A stretch of 64,000 nt of DNA from GCA-2862585 sp965661345 (GTDB taxonomy: Bacteria; Bacteroidota; Bacteroidia; Flavobacteriales; UBA7312), in contig CBFIDK010000008.1 in the NCBI GenBank assembly GCA_965661345.1, positions 9,310-73,309 on the forward strand. The letters run 5' to 3'. Positions 8,601-17,903 of this stretch are shown in pieces; the first letter of the stretch is position 1, and every line of letters starts with the position of its first letter. The position numbers were made by a program, and so were the translations under genes. The notes below the pieces were generated by a model, which was not told the DNA's origin, did no database searches, and worked only from the letters and a program-made list of their open reading frames with translations.

Positions 8601-11600
8601 ATGGCAATAAGAAAAGGTAAAAAAGAAGTTAATATAAGTTTTAATAACATTACAATTAGTCTTGCATCACCCGAAGACATCCTATCGAAGTCGAGTGGTG
8701 AGGTTACAAAACCAGAGACAATTAACTACAGAACGTATAAGCCAGAAAGAGACGGTTTATTCTGTGAAAGAATTTTTGGACCTACAAAAGACTTTGAGTG
8801 TCATTGTGGAAAATATAAAAGAATTCGATACAGAGGAATCGTTTGTGACCGTTGTGGTGTTGAAGTAACTGAGAAAAAAGTTAGAAGAGAGAGAACAGGA
8901 CACATCCAGTTGGTAGTTCCTGTTGCTCACATTTGGTACTCCAAATCAAATCCTAATAAAATCGGTTATTTACTTGGTTTACCTAGTAAGAAACTTGATA
9001 TGATTATATACTACGAAAGGTATGTAGTTATACAAGCAGGTTTAGCCAAAAATGCTGAAGGTGAGCCATTAAACTACATGGACTTCTTGACGGAAGACGA
9101 ATACTTAGATGCATTAGAGCAATTGCCACCTGAGAACCGATATTTAGATGATGAAGACCCAAATAAATTCATTGCTAAAATGGGTGCTGAAGCTTTAGTA
9201 GAGTTATTACGTCGATTAGATTTAGATGAGTTATCATATGATTTAAGACACAAAGCGAATACAGAAACTTCTCAGCAGAGAAAAGCTGAAGCTTTAAAAA
9301 GATTACAAGTAATAGAATCTTTCAGAGATGCAAATTCTCGTATAGAGAACAAACCAGAGTGGATGATTGTAAAGGTTATTCCTGTTATACCACCTGAGTT
9401 AAGACCATTAGTTCCACTTGATGGTGGTCGTTTTGCTACTTCTGATTTAAATGATTTATACAGAAGAGTTATAATCAGAAATAACAGATTAAAGCGATTA
9501 ATTGAAATTAAAGCCCCAGAAGTAATTCTTAGAAATGAAAAGAGGATGCTTCAGGAGTCTGTTGATTCATTATTTGACAATTCAAGAAAGTCAAGTGCTG
9601 TTAAAACAGAATCTAATCGGGCATTAAAATCCTTATCTGATAGTCTTAAAGGAAAACAAGGACGTTTTCGTCAGAATCTATTAGGTAAGCGTGTTGATTA
9701 TTCTGCTCGTTCGGTAATTGTTGTCGGACCAGAATTAAAGATGCATGAATGTGGTTTACCAAAAAATATGGCTGCCGAATTATTCAAGCCTTTCATCATT
9801 CGTAAAATGATTGACAGAGGTATTGTTAAGACGGTAAAATCTGCTAAAAAAATTATTGATAAAAGAGAGCCAGTAGTTTGGGATATTCTTGAAAACGTAA
9901 TGAAAGGACATCCAGTTCTTTTGAACCGTGCCCCAACTCTTCACAGATTAGGTATACAGGCCTTCCAGCCAGTAATGATTGAAGGAAAAGCCATTCGTTT
10001 ACACCCATTAGTATGTACGGCTTTTAATGCCGATTTCGATGGTGACCAGATGGCTGTACACCTTCCATTAGGAGAAGCAGCAGTATTAGAAGCACAATTA
10101 CTAATGCTAGCATCTCATAACATTCTTAACCCTGCAAATGGAGCGCCAGTAACAGTTCCATCTCAAGACATGGTATTAGGATTATACTACATGACTAAGT
10201 CATTGAAGGGTGCAAAAGGTGAAGGTTTATCATTCTACTCAGAAGAAGAAGTTAAGATTGCTTTTAATGAGTCTATTGTTGACTTACATGCAATCATTAA
10301 GGTTAGAGCTTCAGTCAAAGAAGGTGATGAGCTAACTACTAAACTTATTGAAACAACAGTTGGTAGAGTATTATTTAATGAACACGTACCTTCTGAGGTC
10401 GGTTTTATTGATCAAATACTAACCAAGAAAGCATTAAGAGACATCATTGGTGATGTTTTAAGTGTTTCTGGAATTGCTAAAACAGCTGAATTCCTTGATG
10501 CTATTAAAGGTATTGGTTATCACTTTGCATTCAAAGGTGGATTATCATTTAACTTGGGTGATGTAATTGTCCCTGAAGAAAAAGATACCATGATAACTGA
10601 AGCTTATAACCAAGTTGATGAAGTTACATCTAACTATAACATGGGATTCATTACAAATAATGAAAGATACAACCAGGTTATTGATATTTGGTCAAATACC
10701 AATGCGCACTTAACAGAAAAAGTGATGAAACAGTTAAGTTCTGATAAAGATGGATTTAACTCTGTTTACATGATGCTTGACTCTGGTGCAAGGGGTTCTA
10801 AAGAACAAATCAAGCAGTTAGGTGGTATGAGAGGTCTTATGGCTAAGCCACAAAAGTCTGGTGATAAGAGTGGTGCAGCGATTATTGAAAACCCAATTAT
10901 TGCAAACTTTAAAGAAGGTCTTTCAATTCTTGAGTACTTTATTTCTACTCACGGTGCTCGTAAAGGTCTTGCCGATACAGCTCTTAAAACAGCAGATGCA
11001 GGTTACCTGACTCGTCGTTTGGTAGATGCTTCTCAAGATGTAGTTGTTAAGATCGAAGATTGCGGTACTCTTAGAGGATTAGAGCTTTCAGCGTACAAGA
11101 AAAACGATGAAATCGTAGAATCTTTAAAAGATAGAATTGTTGGACGTGTTTCTTTACACAATGTATATGACAATGATGGAAACGTTATAGTAGCGTCTAA
11201 TGAGATGATTGTTGAAAAAACTGCTCAAGCAATTGAAGATGCACATGTTGAATCTGTTGAGGTGCGTTCAGTACTAACTTGTGAAGCTAAGAAAGGTGTT
11301 TGTGCAAAATGTTATGGTAGAAACCTATCAACAAGCAACATGGCAGTTTCAGGTGATACAGTAGGTGTTGTAGCCGCTCAGTCGATTGGTGAACCAGGTA
11401 CTCAGCTTACACTTAGAACTTTCCACTTTGGAGGTACAGCTTCTAAAATAGCATCTGAGTCTAGTATTGTTACCAAGTACGATGGTAAGTTAGAAATTGA
11501 TGACTTAAAAACCATTGAAACGGTTAACGAAGATGGTGAAAAGGTACAAATGGTTATCAGTAGAACCTCTGAAGTAAGAATTATTGATGAGAACTTAGGT

Positions 11601-12896
11601 ATAGTTTTATCTTCAAGCAACATTCCTTACGGTTCTAACCTTTACGTTCAACCAGGTAAAAAAGTTAAGAAAGGAACCAAGATTTGTGATTGGGATCCGT
11701 ACAATGCGATTATCGTTTCTGAATTTGAAGGAAAAGTTGTTTTCAAAGATATCATTGAAGGTCTTTCATTCCGAGTTGAATCGGATGAGCAAACAGGCTT
11801 TGAAGAAAAAGTAATGATTGAAAGAAAAGATAAAACGCTTAACCCTACAATTAGTATTGTAAATAAGAAAGATGAACAATCACGTTCATACAGTATGCCG
11901 GTTAAAGCTCACTTATCTGTAAATGACTCACAGACTATTAAGCCAGGTCAAATTATCGCTAAAATACCAAGACTAGCTTCTTCATTAGGTGATATTACGG
12001 GTGGTTTACCTCGTGTAACAGAGTTATTTGAAGCACGTAACCCATCTAACCCTGCAGTGGTAACTGAAATTGATGGTATTGTATCTTTTGGTCCAAAAAT
12101 CAAAAGAGGTAATAAAGAAGTAATCATTACTTCTAAAACTGGTGAAGTTTCTAAATATCTAATTCCATTGTCAAAACACATTTTAGTTCAGGAAAATGAT
12201 TTTGTGAAATCAGGTATGCCATTATGTGATGGTGCTATTACGCCATCTGATATTCTACGAATTAAAGGACCTACTGCAGTTCAAGAATATATTGTTAATG
12301 AAATTCAAGAAGTATATAGACTTCAGGGAATGAAAATTAACGATAAACACTTTGAAGTTGTTGTAAGACAAATGATGAGAAAAATGTCAATTGTTGATGC
12401 AGGTGATACTAGATTCTTAGATGGTCAGACCGTCACTAAACTAGAATTCCTTGAAGAAAACGATAGAATCTTTGGAATGAAAGTTGTAGAAGAAACTGGT
12501 GACTCTCAAATTCTTAAATCAGGTCAAATTATTTCTGCTAGAAAATTAAGAGAAGAAAACTCAAGATTAAGGCGTAAAGATTTGAAAACTGTTGAGGTTA
12601 GAGATGCAGTACCTGCAACTAGCGAACAAAAGATTCAGGGAATTACTCGTGCTGCATTACAAACCAACAGTTGGGTTTCTGCGGCATCCTTCCAGGAAAC
12701 TACTAAAGTATTGAATGCTGCTGCAATTAACGGTAAGCGCGATACCTTAGAAGGATTGAAAGAAAATGTTATTGTAGGACATAAGATTCCTGCTGGAACG
12801 GGTCTTCGTGTTTTTGATGATATCGTCGTTGGTTCTCAAGAAGAATTTGACGGATTGATGTCAGCTAAAGAAGAGGAAGAAAAAGCTAACGCATAG
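8601..12896 (+). CDS. rpoC: DNA-directed RNA polymerase subunit beta'
   Basis: Catalytic beta' subunit, 1431 residues, typical for this phylum. The N-terminal zinc site has Cys67, Cys69, Cys82 and Cys85 (CHCGKYKR...CDRCG). The Mg-binding NADFDGD lies at about 476-482. The second zinc site is the cluster CEAKKGVCAKCYGR (nt about 11281-11322), and GEPGTQLTLRTFHFGG marks the trigger-loop region. The ATG at 8601 is the only sensible start. It is followed after 12 bp by a DUF3467 gene. Confidence 0.99.
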   Translation: MAIRKGKKEVNISFNNITISLASPEDILSKSSGEVTKPETINYRTYKPERDGLFCERIFGPTKDFECHCGKYKRIRYRGIVCDRCGVEVTEKKVRRERTGHIQLVVPVAHIWYSKSNPNKIGYLLGLPSKKLDMIIYYERYVVIQAGLAKNAEGEPLNYMDFLTEDEYLDALEQLPPENRYLDDEDPNKFIAKMGAEALVELLRRLDLDELSYDLRHKANTETSQQRKAEALKRLQVIESFRDANSRIENKPEWMIVKVIPVIPPELRPLVPLDGGRFATSDLNDLYRRVIIRNNRLKRLIEIKAPEVILRNEKRMLQESVDSLFDNSRKSSAVKTESNRALKSLSDSLKGKQGRFRQNLLGKRVDYSARSVIVVGPELKMHECGLPKNMAAELFKPFIIRKMIDRGIVKTVKSAKKIIDKREPVVWDILENVMKGHPVLLNRAPTLHRLGIQAFQPVMIEGKAIRLHPLVCTAFNADFDGDQMAVHLPLGEAAVLEAQLLMLASHNILNPANGAPVTVPSQDMVLGLYYMTKSLKGAKGEGLSFYSEEEVKIAFNESIVDLHAIIKVRASVKEGDELTTKLIETTVGRVLFNEHVPSEVGFIDQILTKKALRDIIGDVLSVSGIAKTAEFLDAIKGIGYHFAFKGGLSFNLGDVIVPEEKDTMITEAYNQVDEVTSNYNMGFITNNERYNQVIDIWSNTNAHLTEKVMKQLSSDKDGFNSVYMMLDSGARGSKEQIKQLGGMRGLMAKPQKSGDKSGAAIIENPIIANFKEGLSILEYFISTHGARKGLADTALKTADAGYLTRRLVDASQDVVVKIEDCGTLRGLELSAYKKNDEIVESLKDRIVGRVSLHNVYDNDGNVIVASNEMIVEKTAQAIEDAHVESVEVRSVLTCEAKKGVCAKCYGRNLSTSNMAVSGDTVGVVAAQSIGEPGTQLTLRTFHFGGTASKIASESSIVTKYDGKLEIDDLKTIETVNEDGEKVQMVISRTSEVRIIDENLGIVLSSSNIPYGSNLYVQPGKKVKKGTKICDWDPYNAIIVSEFEGKVVFKDIIEGLSFRVESDEQTGFEEKVMIERKDKTLNPTISIVNKKDEQSRSYSMPVKAHLSVNDSQTIKPGQIIAKIPRLASSLGDITGGLPRVTELFEARNPSNPAVVTEIDGIVSFGPKIKRGNKEVIITSKTGEVSKYLIPLSKHILVQENDFVKSGMPLCDGAITPSDILRIKGPTAVQEYIVNEIQEVYRLQGMKINDKHFEVVVRQMMRKMSIVDAGDTRFLDGQTVTKLEFLEENDRIFGMKVVEETGDSQILKSGQIISARKLREENSRLRRKDLKTVEVRDAVPATSEQKIQGITRAALQTNSWVSAASFQETTKVLNAAAINGKRDTLEGLKENVIVGHKIPAGTGLRVFDDIVVGSQEEFDGLMSAKEEEEKANA

Positions 12897-12908
12897 TAAA
12901 TTTTAATC

Positions 12909-13220
12909 ATGTCAGAAGATAAAAAGAAAGGTTTAAATATAGAATTGACAGAAGAGATTGCCGAAGGTACATACAGTAACTTGGCTATCATTAATCATTC
13001 GCCTTCTGAATTTGTTCTTGACTTCATTAAGATTATGCCAGGTGTTCCAAAGGCAAAGGTTAAGTCCCGTATTTTATTAACACCACAACATGCTAAGCGA
13101 CTTTTAAAAGCGTTGAGTGATAACATTTCAAAGTATGAGTCTCAGCATGGTGAAATTAAAAACATGGAAACCTTAAATAATATTCCTTTAACCTTTAGCG
13201 GTCCGACTGCTGAAGCATAA
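12909..13220 (+). CDS. DUF3467 domain protein
   Basis: A 103-residue cytoplasmic protein of the DUF3467 family. Recognisable segments are YSNLAIINHSPSEFVLDF (about 21-38), a KAKVKSRILLTPQHAKRLLKAL core and a C-terminal helix. The family has no assigned biochemical function, but the gene is often found directly after rpoC in Bacteroidota. Here it lies 12 bp behind rpoC and before the terminator, so it is made with RNA polymerase. A role linked to polymerase is only suggested by position. Confidence 0.88.
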   Translation: MSEDKKKGLNIELTEEIAEGTYSNLAIINHSPSEFVLDFIKIMPGVPKAKVKSRILLTPQHAKRLLKALSDNISKYESQHGEIKNMETLNNIPLTFSGPTAEA

Positions 13221-13241
13221 GAAGTATTACTTCTATAAAAT

Positions 13242-13273
13242 AAAAAAGACCACAATTTGTGGTCTTTTTTTTA
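13242..13273 (+). terminator. Intrinsic terminator of the tuf-rpoC cluster
   Basis: AAAAAAGACCACA pairs with TGTGGTCTTTTTTTT around a three-base loop. The A-run on one side and T-run on the other make it potentially bidirectional, so it can also serve the convergent desaturase gene that ends at 13294. Confidence 0.93.
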
Positions 13274-13293
13274 TGCTTATATTTTATTAATTG

Positions 13294-14370
13294 TTAAGCT
13301 TTCCCTAAAGATTTTAGCATTTTAGTATGCTCTGCTAATGCAGAAAAGTAATTTTTCTGAGTGTAGTAGGGTAAGTTATATTTTTCAGCTTTCTTCTTTA
13401 CAATGTGCGAAATGTCTTTGTAATGCACGTGGCAAATGTTAGGGAATAGGTGGTGTTCTACCTGAAAGTTTAGCCCACCAACAAACCAAGAGAATAATTT
13501 GCTTTTTGGCGCATAATTTGAAGTAGTTTGTAATTGATGAATCGCCCAATTATTTTCTACTGTTCCGTTTTCGTTTGCCTGTGGATGATCGCATTCAGGC
13601 ATCACATGTGCTGTTTGGAAAATGGTAGCTAATATGAAGCCAGCTACAAAGTGTAAAGACATGAAACATACCAGCCAAAATATAAATGAGATATTTCCAA
13701 AAAAGTATGGTATAGCAAACATGTATCCGTAGTAAACTATTTTCCAAATTACCATTTCAAGCATTAAACCATTATATTCTTTTTTATTTATTACGCCATC
13801 TTTTTTGAAGTCATTCAGTTGCTTAAACTCTTTATCGGTTGCCCACGAAAAAGTCATTAACCCATAAAGTAACCAAGCGTAAAGGTGTTGAATTTTATGT
13901 ATACTCTTTAATGGAGCATCAGGGGAAAACCTCAATAGACCCATTGGGCTTACATCTGGGTCCATATCGTGAATATTTGTATAGGTATGGTGTAGCCTAT
14001 TATGCTGAATCTTCCAGTTTTTTGCGCTACCTCCTAAAAAGTTTAGTGATAAACCTAATAACTTATTGACCAATTTATTTTTAGAATAAGCACCGTGATT
14101 TGCATCATGCATAACGGAAAGACCTATTCCTGCCATTCCTACACCCATCAATATCCAAAGCATCCAATATAACCATGGATTACTTACAACTCCAGAAACA
14201 GCAAAGCCATAAGGAATGTAGTACAGTGAAAACATAAAAATTGTTTTAAATACCATATTAGCATTCCCGAATCTTGATATTTTATTTTTTTTGAAATAGT
14301 CATCAATAGAAGATCTTAGTTCTTTGATGAATTCGCTTGAATGATTTTTATCAAATTTAATAGTTTTCAT
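13294..14370 (-). CDS. Acyl-CoA/acyl-lipid desaturase (front-end type)
   Basis: Membrane di-iron fatty-acid desaturase of 358 residues, inserting a double bond into acyl chains for membrane fluidity. Three histidine boxes are visible: HDANH (88-92), HNRLHH (123-128) and QVEHH (303-307), with hydrophobic pairs of helices at about 45-85 and 210-255. The Gln in the third box is typical of front-end (delta-5/delta-6) or linoleoyl-CoA-type desaturases, but there is no fused cytochrome b5 domain. It stands alone with its own promoter (-7 box at 14393-14400). The double-bond position cannot be read from the sequence. Confidence 0.9.
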   Translation of the reverse strand: MKTIKFDKNHSSEFIKELRSSIDDYFKKNKISRFGNANMVFKTIFMFSLYYIPYGFAVSGVVSNPWLYWMLWILMGVGMAGIGLSVMHDANHGAYSKNKLVNKLLGLSLNFLGGSAKNWKIQHNRLHHTYTNIHDMDPDVSPMGLLRFSPDAPLKSIHKIQHLYAWLLYGLMTFSWATDKEFKQLNDFKKDGVINKKEYNGLMLEMVIWKIVYYGYMFAIPYFFGNISFIFWLVCFMSLHFVAGFILATIFQTAHVMPECDHPQANENGTVENNWAIHQLQTTSNYAPKSKLFSWFVGGLNFQVEHHLFPNICHVHYKDISHIVKKKAEKYNLPYYTQKNYFSALAEHTKMLKSLGKA

Positions 14371-14392
14371 AAATGTTATTAGTGTGTTAAAA

Positions 14393-14400
14393 CAAAGATA
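14393..14400 (-). promoter_or_regulatory. Promoter -7 box of the desaturase gene
   Basis: On the minus strand the box reads TATCTTTG, matching the Bacteroidota consensus TAnnTTTG. CTG (one mismatch to the -33 TTG) lies 19 bp upstream. Transcription would begin about 16 bp before the desaturase ATG. Confidence 0.6.
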
Positions 14401-14434
14401 CTTAATAAAGTGTGAACGACAGGTATGAATTAGA

Positions 14435-15409
14435 TTAAATAAAACCTTGATCTTTCATCCAATCGTCATTAAAAATTTTAGCAACATATCTACTGCCGTG
14501 ATCATGTAGTAATACAACGACTACATCTTCTTTTGACAGTTTATCTTTAAGTTGATTTAATCCAGCAATAGCACTACCACAAGAATAACCAGAAAAAATT
14601 CCTTCTTCTTTTGCCAAACGGCGTGCATAGATTGCTCCATCTTTATCGGTCACTTTTTCAAAATGATCAATTAGATCAAAGTCAACATTTTTTGGTAAAA
14701 TATCTTCACCAATACCCTCAGTTATGTAAGAGTAGATTTCTTTTTCATCAAAAATTCCAGTCTCATGGTACTTTTTATAGACCGAACCGTATGAGTCAAC
14801 TCCCCATATCTTAATATTTGGATTTTTTTCTTTGAGAAATTTTGCAATTCCTGAGATTGTTCCTCCAGTTCCTACACCCACTATGAAATGAGTGATTTTC
14901 CCATCAGTTTGTTTCCATATTTCTGGCCCAGTGGATTCATAGTGTGCCAGTCTATTTGATAAATTATCGTATTGATTGGGGTAAAATGAGTTTGGGATTT
15001 CCTCATTTAGCCTTTTTGCAACAGAATAATAAGATTCAGGATGTTCTGGCGCAACATTTGTAGGGCAAACGTAAACTTCAGCACCCATAGCTTTTAGAAT
15101 ATCCATTTTCTCTTTTGATTGTTTGTCAGAAATGGTACAAATTAACTTATACCCTTTTTGGATACATGCTAGTGCTAGTCCCATGCCAGTGTTTCCTGAT
15201 GTGCCTTCGATGATAGTTCCGCCTTCTTTTAATAATCCTGCTTTTTCAGCATCTTCAATCATTTTTATAGCCATTCTATCTTTTGTAGAATGACCAGGAT
15301 TAAAGCTTTCCACTTTTGCTAAAACAAGGGCTTCTGTATCAACAACTTTATTAAGTTTAACCATCGGTGTATTGCCAATAGTATCTACGATGTGATTAAA
15401 ATAATTCAT
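14435..15409 (-). CDS. Cystathionine beta-synthase-like PLP enzyme
   Basis: Fold type II PLP enzyme of 324 residues. Lys43 in the STKDR motif is the predicted PLP lysine, GTSGNTG (69-75) binds phosphate, and a GTGGT loop follows at about 180. The segment CPTNVAPEHPESYY and the C-terminal DDWMKDQGFI resemble cystathionine beta-synthases (serine + homocysteine to cystathionine) more than O-acetylserine sulfhydrylases. The C-terminal CBS-domain pair of the animal enzyme is absent, as in other short forms. It starts 9 bp after the permease gene on the same strand. Cysteine synthase remains an alternative. Confidence 0.85.
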   Translation of the reverse strand: MNYFNHIVDTIGNTPMVKLNKVVDTEALVLAKVESFNPGHSTKDRMAIKMIEDAEKAGLLKEGGTIIEGTSGNTGMGLALACIQKGYKLICTISDKQSKEKMDILKAMGAEVYVCPTNVAPEHPESYYSVAKRLNEEIPNSFYPNQYDNLSNRLAHYESTGPEIWKQTDGKITHFIVGVGTGGTISGIAKFLKEKNPNIKIWGVDSYGSVYKKYHETGIFDEKEIYSYITEGIGEDILPKNVDFDLIDHFEKVTDKDGAIYARRLAKEEGIFSGYSCGSAIAGLNQLKDKLSKEDVVVVLLHDHGSRYVAKIFNDDWMKDQGFI

Positions 15410-15418
15410 AATGCAAAT

Positions 15419-16636
15419 TTACTCAAAACGGATTGCTCTTACAGGATTTATTTTACTTATTAAATACGAAGGTATTATTAGTATGCTAAGACATACCAGA
15501 AGCGTACCGATATTGAGGACTAAAAAATTAACCCAATTCAAATCAATTGGAATGAATGACATGTAATAGGTGTCTGGGTTTAGTGTTACTAATTGAAACT
15601 TCTTTTGAATAATTGCTAGTGAAATACCAATAAGATTTCCAAACAGTAAGCCTTTTGAAATTAGATATGCAGAGTGGTAAAGGAATATTTTTCTGATATT
15701 CCAATTTGAACTTCCAAGTGACTTTAAGGTACCGATTAATTGTGTTTGTTCAAGAATGAGAATAAATAGTGCCGTAATCATATTTATAGCACCTACAATT
15801 AGCATCAGTATGAGTATAACTTTGACATTTAAATTCTGTAAGTCGAGCCAATCAAACAGCTGAGGATTTAAGTCGATAACATTTTTTGCGTTCAAGCTGT
15901 ATCCGATTTCAGAATATACCCTTTGTGTTATCAGTTCTAAGTCGTCAAAATTATCAATTTGAATTTCAAGAGCTCCCACATCTTTATTTGTCCATTTGTT
16001 TAGTTTTTGAATATGGCCTATATCACCAAAAACTAACATATTATCGTATTCGGCAACTCCTGTTTCATAAATACCAACAATGGTAAATTTCCGAACTCTT
16101 ACGGGTTGTTGGATGAAATACATGTGTAGGTCATCCATAAGCTTTAAATTTAATTGTTTGGCGATGGTGCTTGATAAAACAATATTATTTGATTTTGTTT
16201 CGCCTCCAAACAAGGGGATTTCACCTTCAATCAATTTACTTTTTAAGAAGTTAGGGTCGAAGTCATTACTTACTCCTTTGAGCACTACTCCCTGGATTTC
16301 ATCTTTGGTCTTTATTATGCCTGCTTTTGTGGCATAGGATTGTATGTGTTTAATACCCTCAACATTTTGTAAGAGTTGTTTCAACGTATCGCTATCGGAT
16401 AAAAGAGTAGATTCATAAGAATTTCCATCTGAAAAATCTGTAACTTGAATATGCGAACTTAAACCTATAACTTTGTCTCTTATTTCATTTTGAAAACCTT
16501 TAATGATAGCAAGCGACAACAACATAACAGATAAACTTAGCGCAATGGCTGTAATAGCAATGCGTATAATAGGTTTGGAAAATTGGTATTCGTTTTTACC
16601 AATTAATCGACGAGCTATAAAAAGGGCTATATTCAT
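15419..16636 (-). CDS. ABC transporter permease, FtsX/LolCE-like
   Basis: Inner-membrane permease of 405 residues. One transmembrane helix at about 22-45, a large periplasmic MacB-like domain (about 50-260) and three C-terminal helices (about 270-295, 320-345, 370-395) give the LolC/LolE/MacB layout. Family members move lipoproteins or act as mechanotransducers with a LolD-type ATPase; none is adjacent. It is followed after 9 bp by the cystathionine beta-synthase-like gene. Its start codon lies 9 bp from the divergent NamZ-like gene. The substrate is unknown. Confidence 0.85.
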   Translation of the reverse strand: MNIALFIARRLIGKNEYQFSKPIIRIAITAIALSLSVMLLSLAIIKGFQNEIRDKVIGLSSHIQVTDFSDGNSYESTLLSDSDTLKQLLQNVEGIKHIQSYATKAGIIKTKDEIQGVVLKGVSNDFDPNFLKSKLIEGEIPLFGGETKSNNIVLSSTIAKQLNLKLMDDLHMYFIQQPVRVRKFTIVGIYETGVAEYDNMLVFGDIGHIQKLNKWTNKDVGALEIQIDNFDDLELITQRVYSEIGYSLNAKNVIDLNPQLFDWLDLQNLNVKVILILMLIVGAINMITALFILILEQTQLIGTLKSLGSSNWNIRKIFLYHSAYLISKGLLFGNLIGISLAIIQKKFQLVTLNPDTYYMSFIPIDLNWVNFLVLNIGTLLVCLSILIIPSYLISKINPVRAIRFE

Positions 16637-16645
16637 AAAATACTA

Positions 16646-17797
16646 ATGGCTAAAATTAATCATTTATTCTTTTGTGTTTTCTGTTTTTTGCATTGGTCTT
16701 GCGCACAGAGCACTTTTCAGTTAGGCGCAGAACAGACTGATGTTTATTTTCCTCTTTTGAAAGATAAATCAGTTGCTGTAGTAGGCAATCAAAGTTCATT
16801 AATTGCATCCACTCATTTAGTGGATAGTTTGTTGAATAGTGAAATTGAAGTAGTTAAAGTGTTTAGTCCAGAGCACGGCTTTAGAGGCACTGCTGACGCT
16901 GGAGCATATATTGAAAGTGGCGTTGATGAGCGAACGGGATTACCTATCGTTTCATTATATGGGAGTAACAAGAAACCAAAACCCAATCAACTTGAAGGTG
17001 TAGACGTTTTGGTTTTTGATATTCAAGACGTTGGCGCTCGCTTCTATACCTATATTTCTACTTTGCATTACGTGATGGAAGCAGCAGCAGAAAATTCTAT
17101 TCCTGTATTAGTTTTAGATAGACCTAATCCAAATGGACATTATGTAGATGGACCAGTATTGGATACGGCTTACCGTTCGTTTGTAGGAATGCACCCAATA
17201 CCTATTGTTCATGGTATGACTATTGGTGAATATGCCCAAATGATAAATGGTGAAAAATGGTTAAAAGGCGGTCTGCATTGTGAGCTAACAGTAGTTTCAA
17301 TGACTTCATACAATAGAAATATTCCGTATGATTTACCAGTGAAGCCATCGCCTAATTTACCCAATGCACAAGCAGTTAATTTATATCCGTCATTATGTCT
17401 ATTTGAAGGCACAAATATTAGCGTTGGGCGAGGAACGGAATTGCCTTTTCAACATTATGGCGCACCGTTTTTGACTAGCGATTATTCCTTTATTCCCAGA
17501 AGTGGTCCAGGGGCAAAGTCTCCCAAGCACGAAGGAAAAAAATGCTTTGGAAAAGATTTGAGTAAACACCCTAAACTCAATCAATTGGATTTATCTTTTT
17601 TAATAGATACTTATATGGAATGCCAAAATAAAGATGAATTTTTCAATCCTTTTTTTGATAAGTTGGCAGGAAATAAGGTTTTGAGAAATCAAATAAATGA
17701 CGGAAAATCAGAAGAAGATATAAGACAAAGCTGGGCAGCTGAATTAGAGGGCTTTGTGAAAATGAGGAATACTTACCTTTTATATCCATTTTTTTGA
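16646..17797 (+). CDS. namZ: DUF1343 / NamZ-like exo-beta-N-acetylmuramidase
   Basis: A 383-residue exported protein of the DUF1343 family, whose founding member NamZ (glycoside hydrolase family 171) removes N-acetylmuramic acid from non-reducing ends of peptidoglycan fragments. Recognisable family blocks are VAVVGNQSS (about 44-52), FSPEHGFRG, DVLVFDIQDVGARFYTYIST, VLDRPNPNG and NISVGRGTELPFQ. The N-terminus has a hydrophobic signal with a Cys before AQS, so it may be a lipoprotein or a periplasmic protein. A role in peptidoglycan recycling is inferred from the family. It is divergent from the permease gene. Confidence 0.88.
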   Translation: MAKINHLFFCVFCFLHWSCAQSTFQLGAEQTDVYFPLLKDKSVAVVGNQSSLIASTHLVDSLLNSEIEVVKVFSPEHGFRGTADAGAYIESGVDERTGLPIVSLYGSNKKPKPNQLEGVDVLVFDIQDVGARFYTYISTLHYVMEAAAENSIPVLVLDRPNPNGHYVDGPVLDTAYRSFVGMHPIPIVHGMTIGEYAQMINGEKWLKGGLHCELTVVSMTSYNRNIPYDLPVKPSPNLPNAQAVNLYPSLCLFEGTNISVGRGTELPFQHYGAPFLTSDYSFIPRSGPGAKSPKHEGKKCFGKDLSKHPKLNQLDLSFLIDTYMECQNKDEFFNPFFDKLAGNKVLRNQINDGKSEEDIRQSWAAELEGFVKMRNTYLLYPFF

Positions 17798-17903
17798 TAC
17801 ATTTGAAGAACAACACCCGTTGTATCTTCCTTTTCAAATTTTTTTATGAATTAGTTTAAAACAGTTATTCTGTTTTTATTGTTGAACTTTATCACTCTTA
17901 AAG

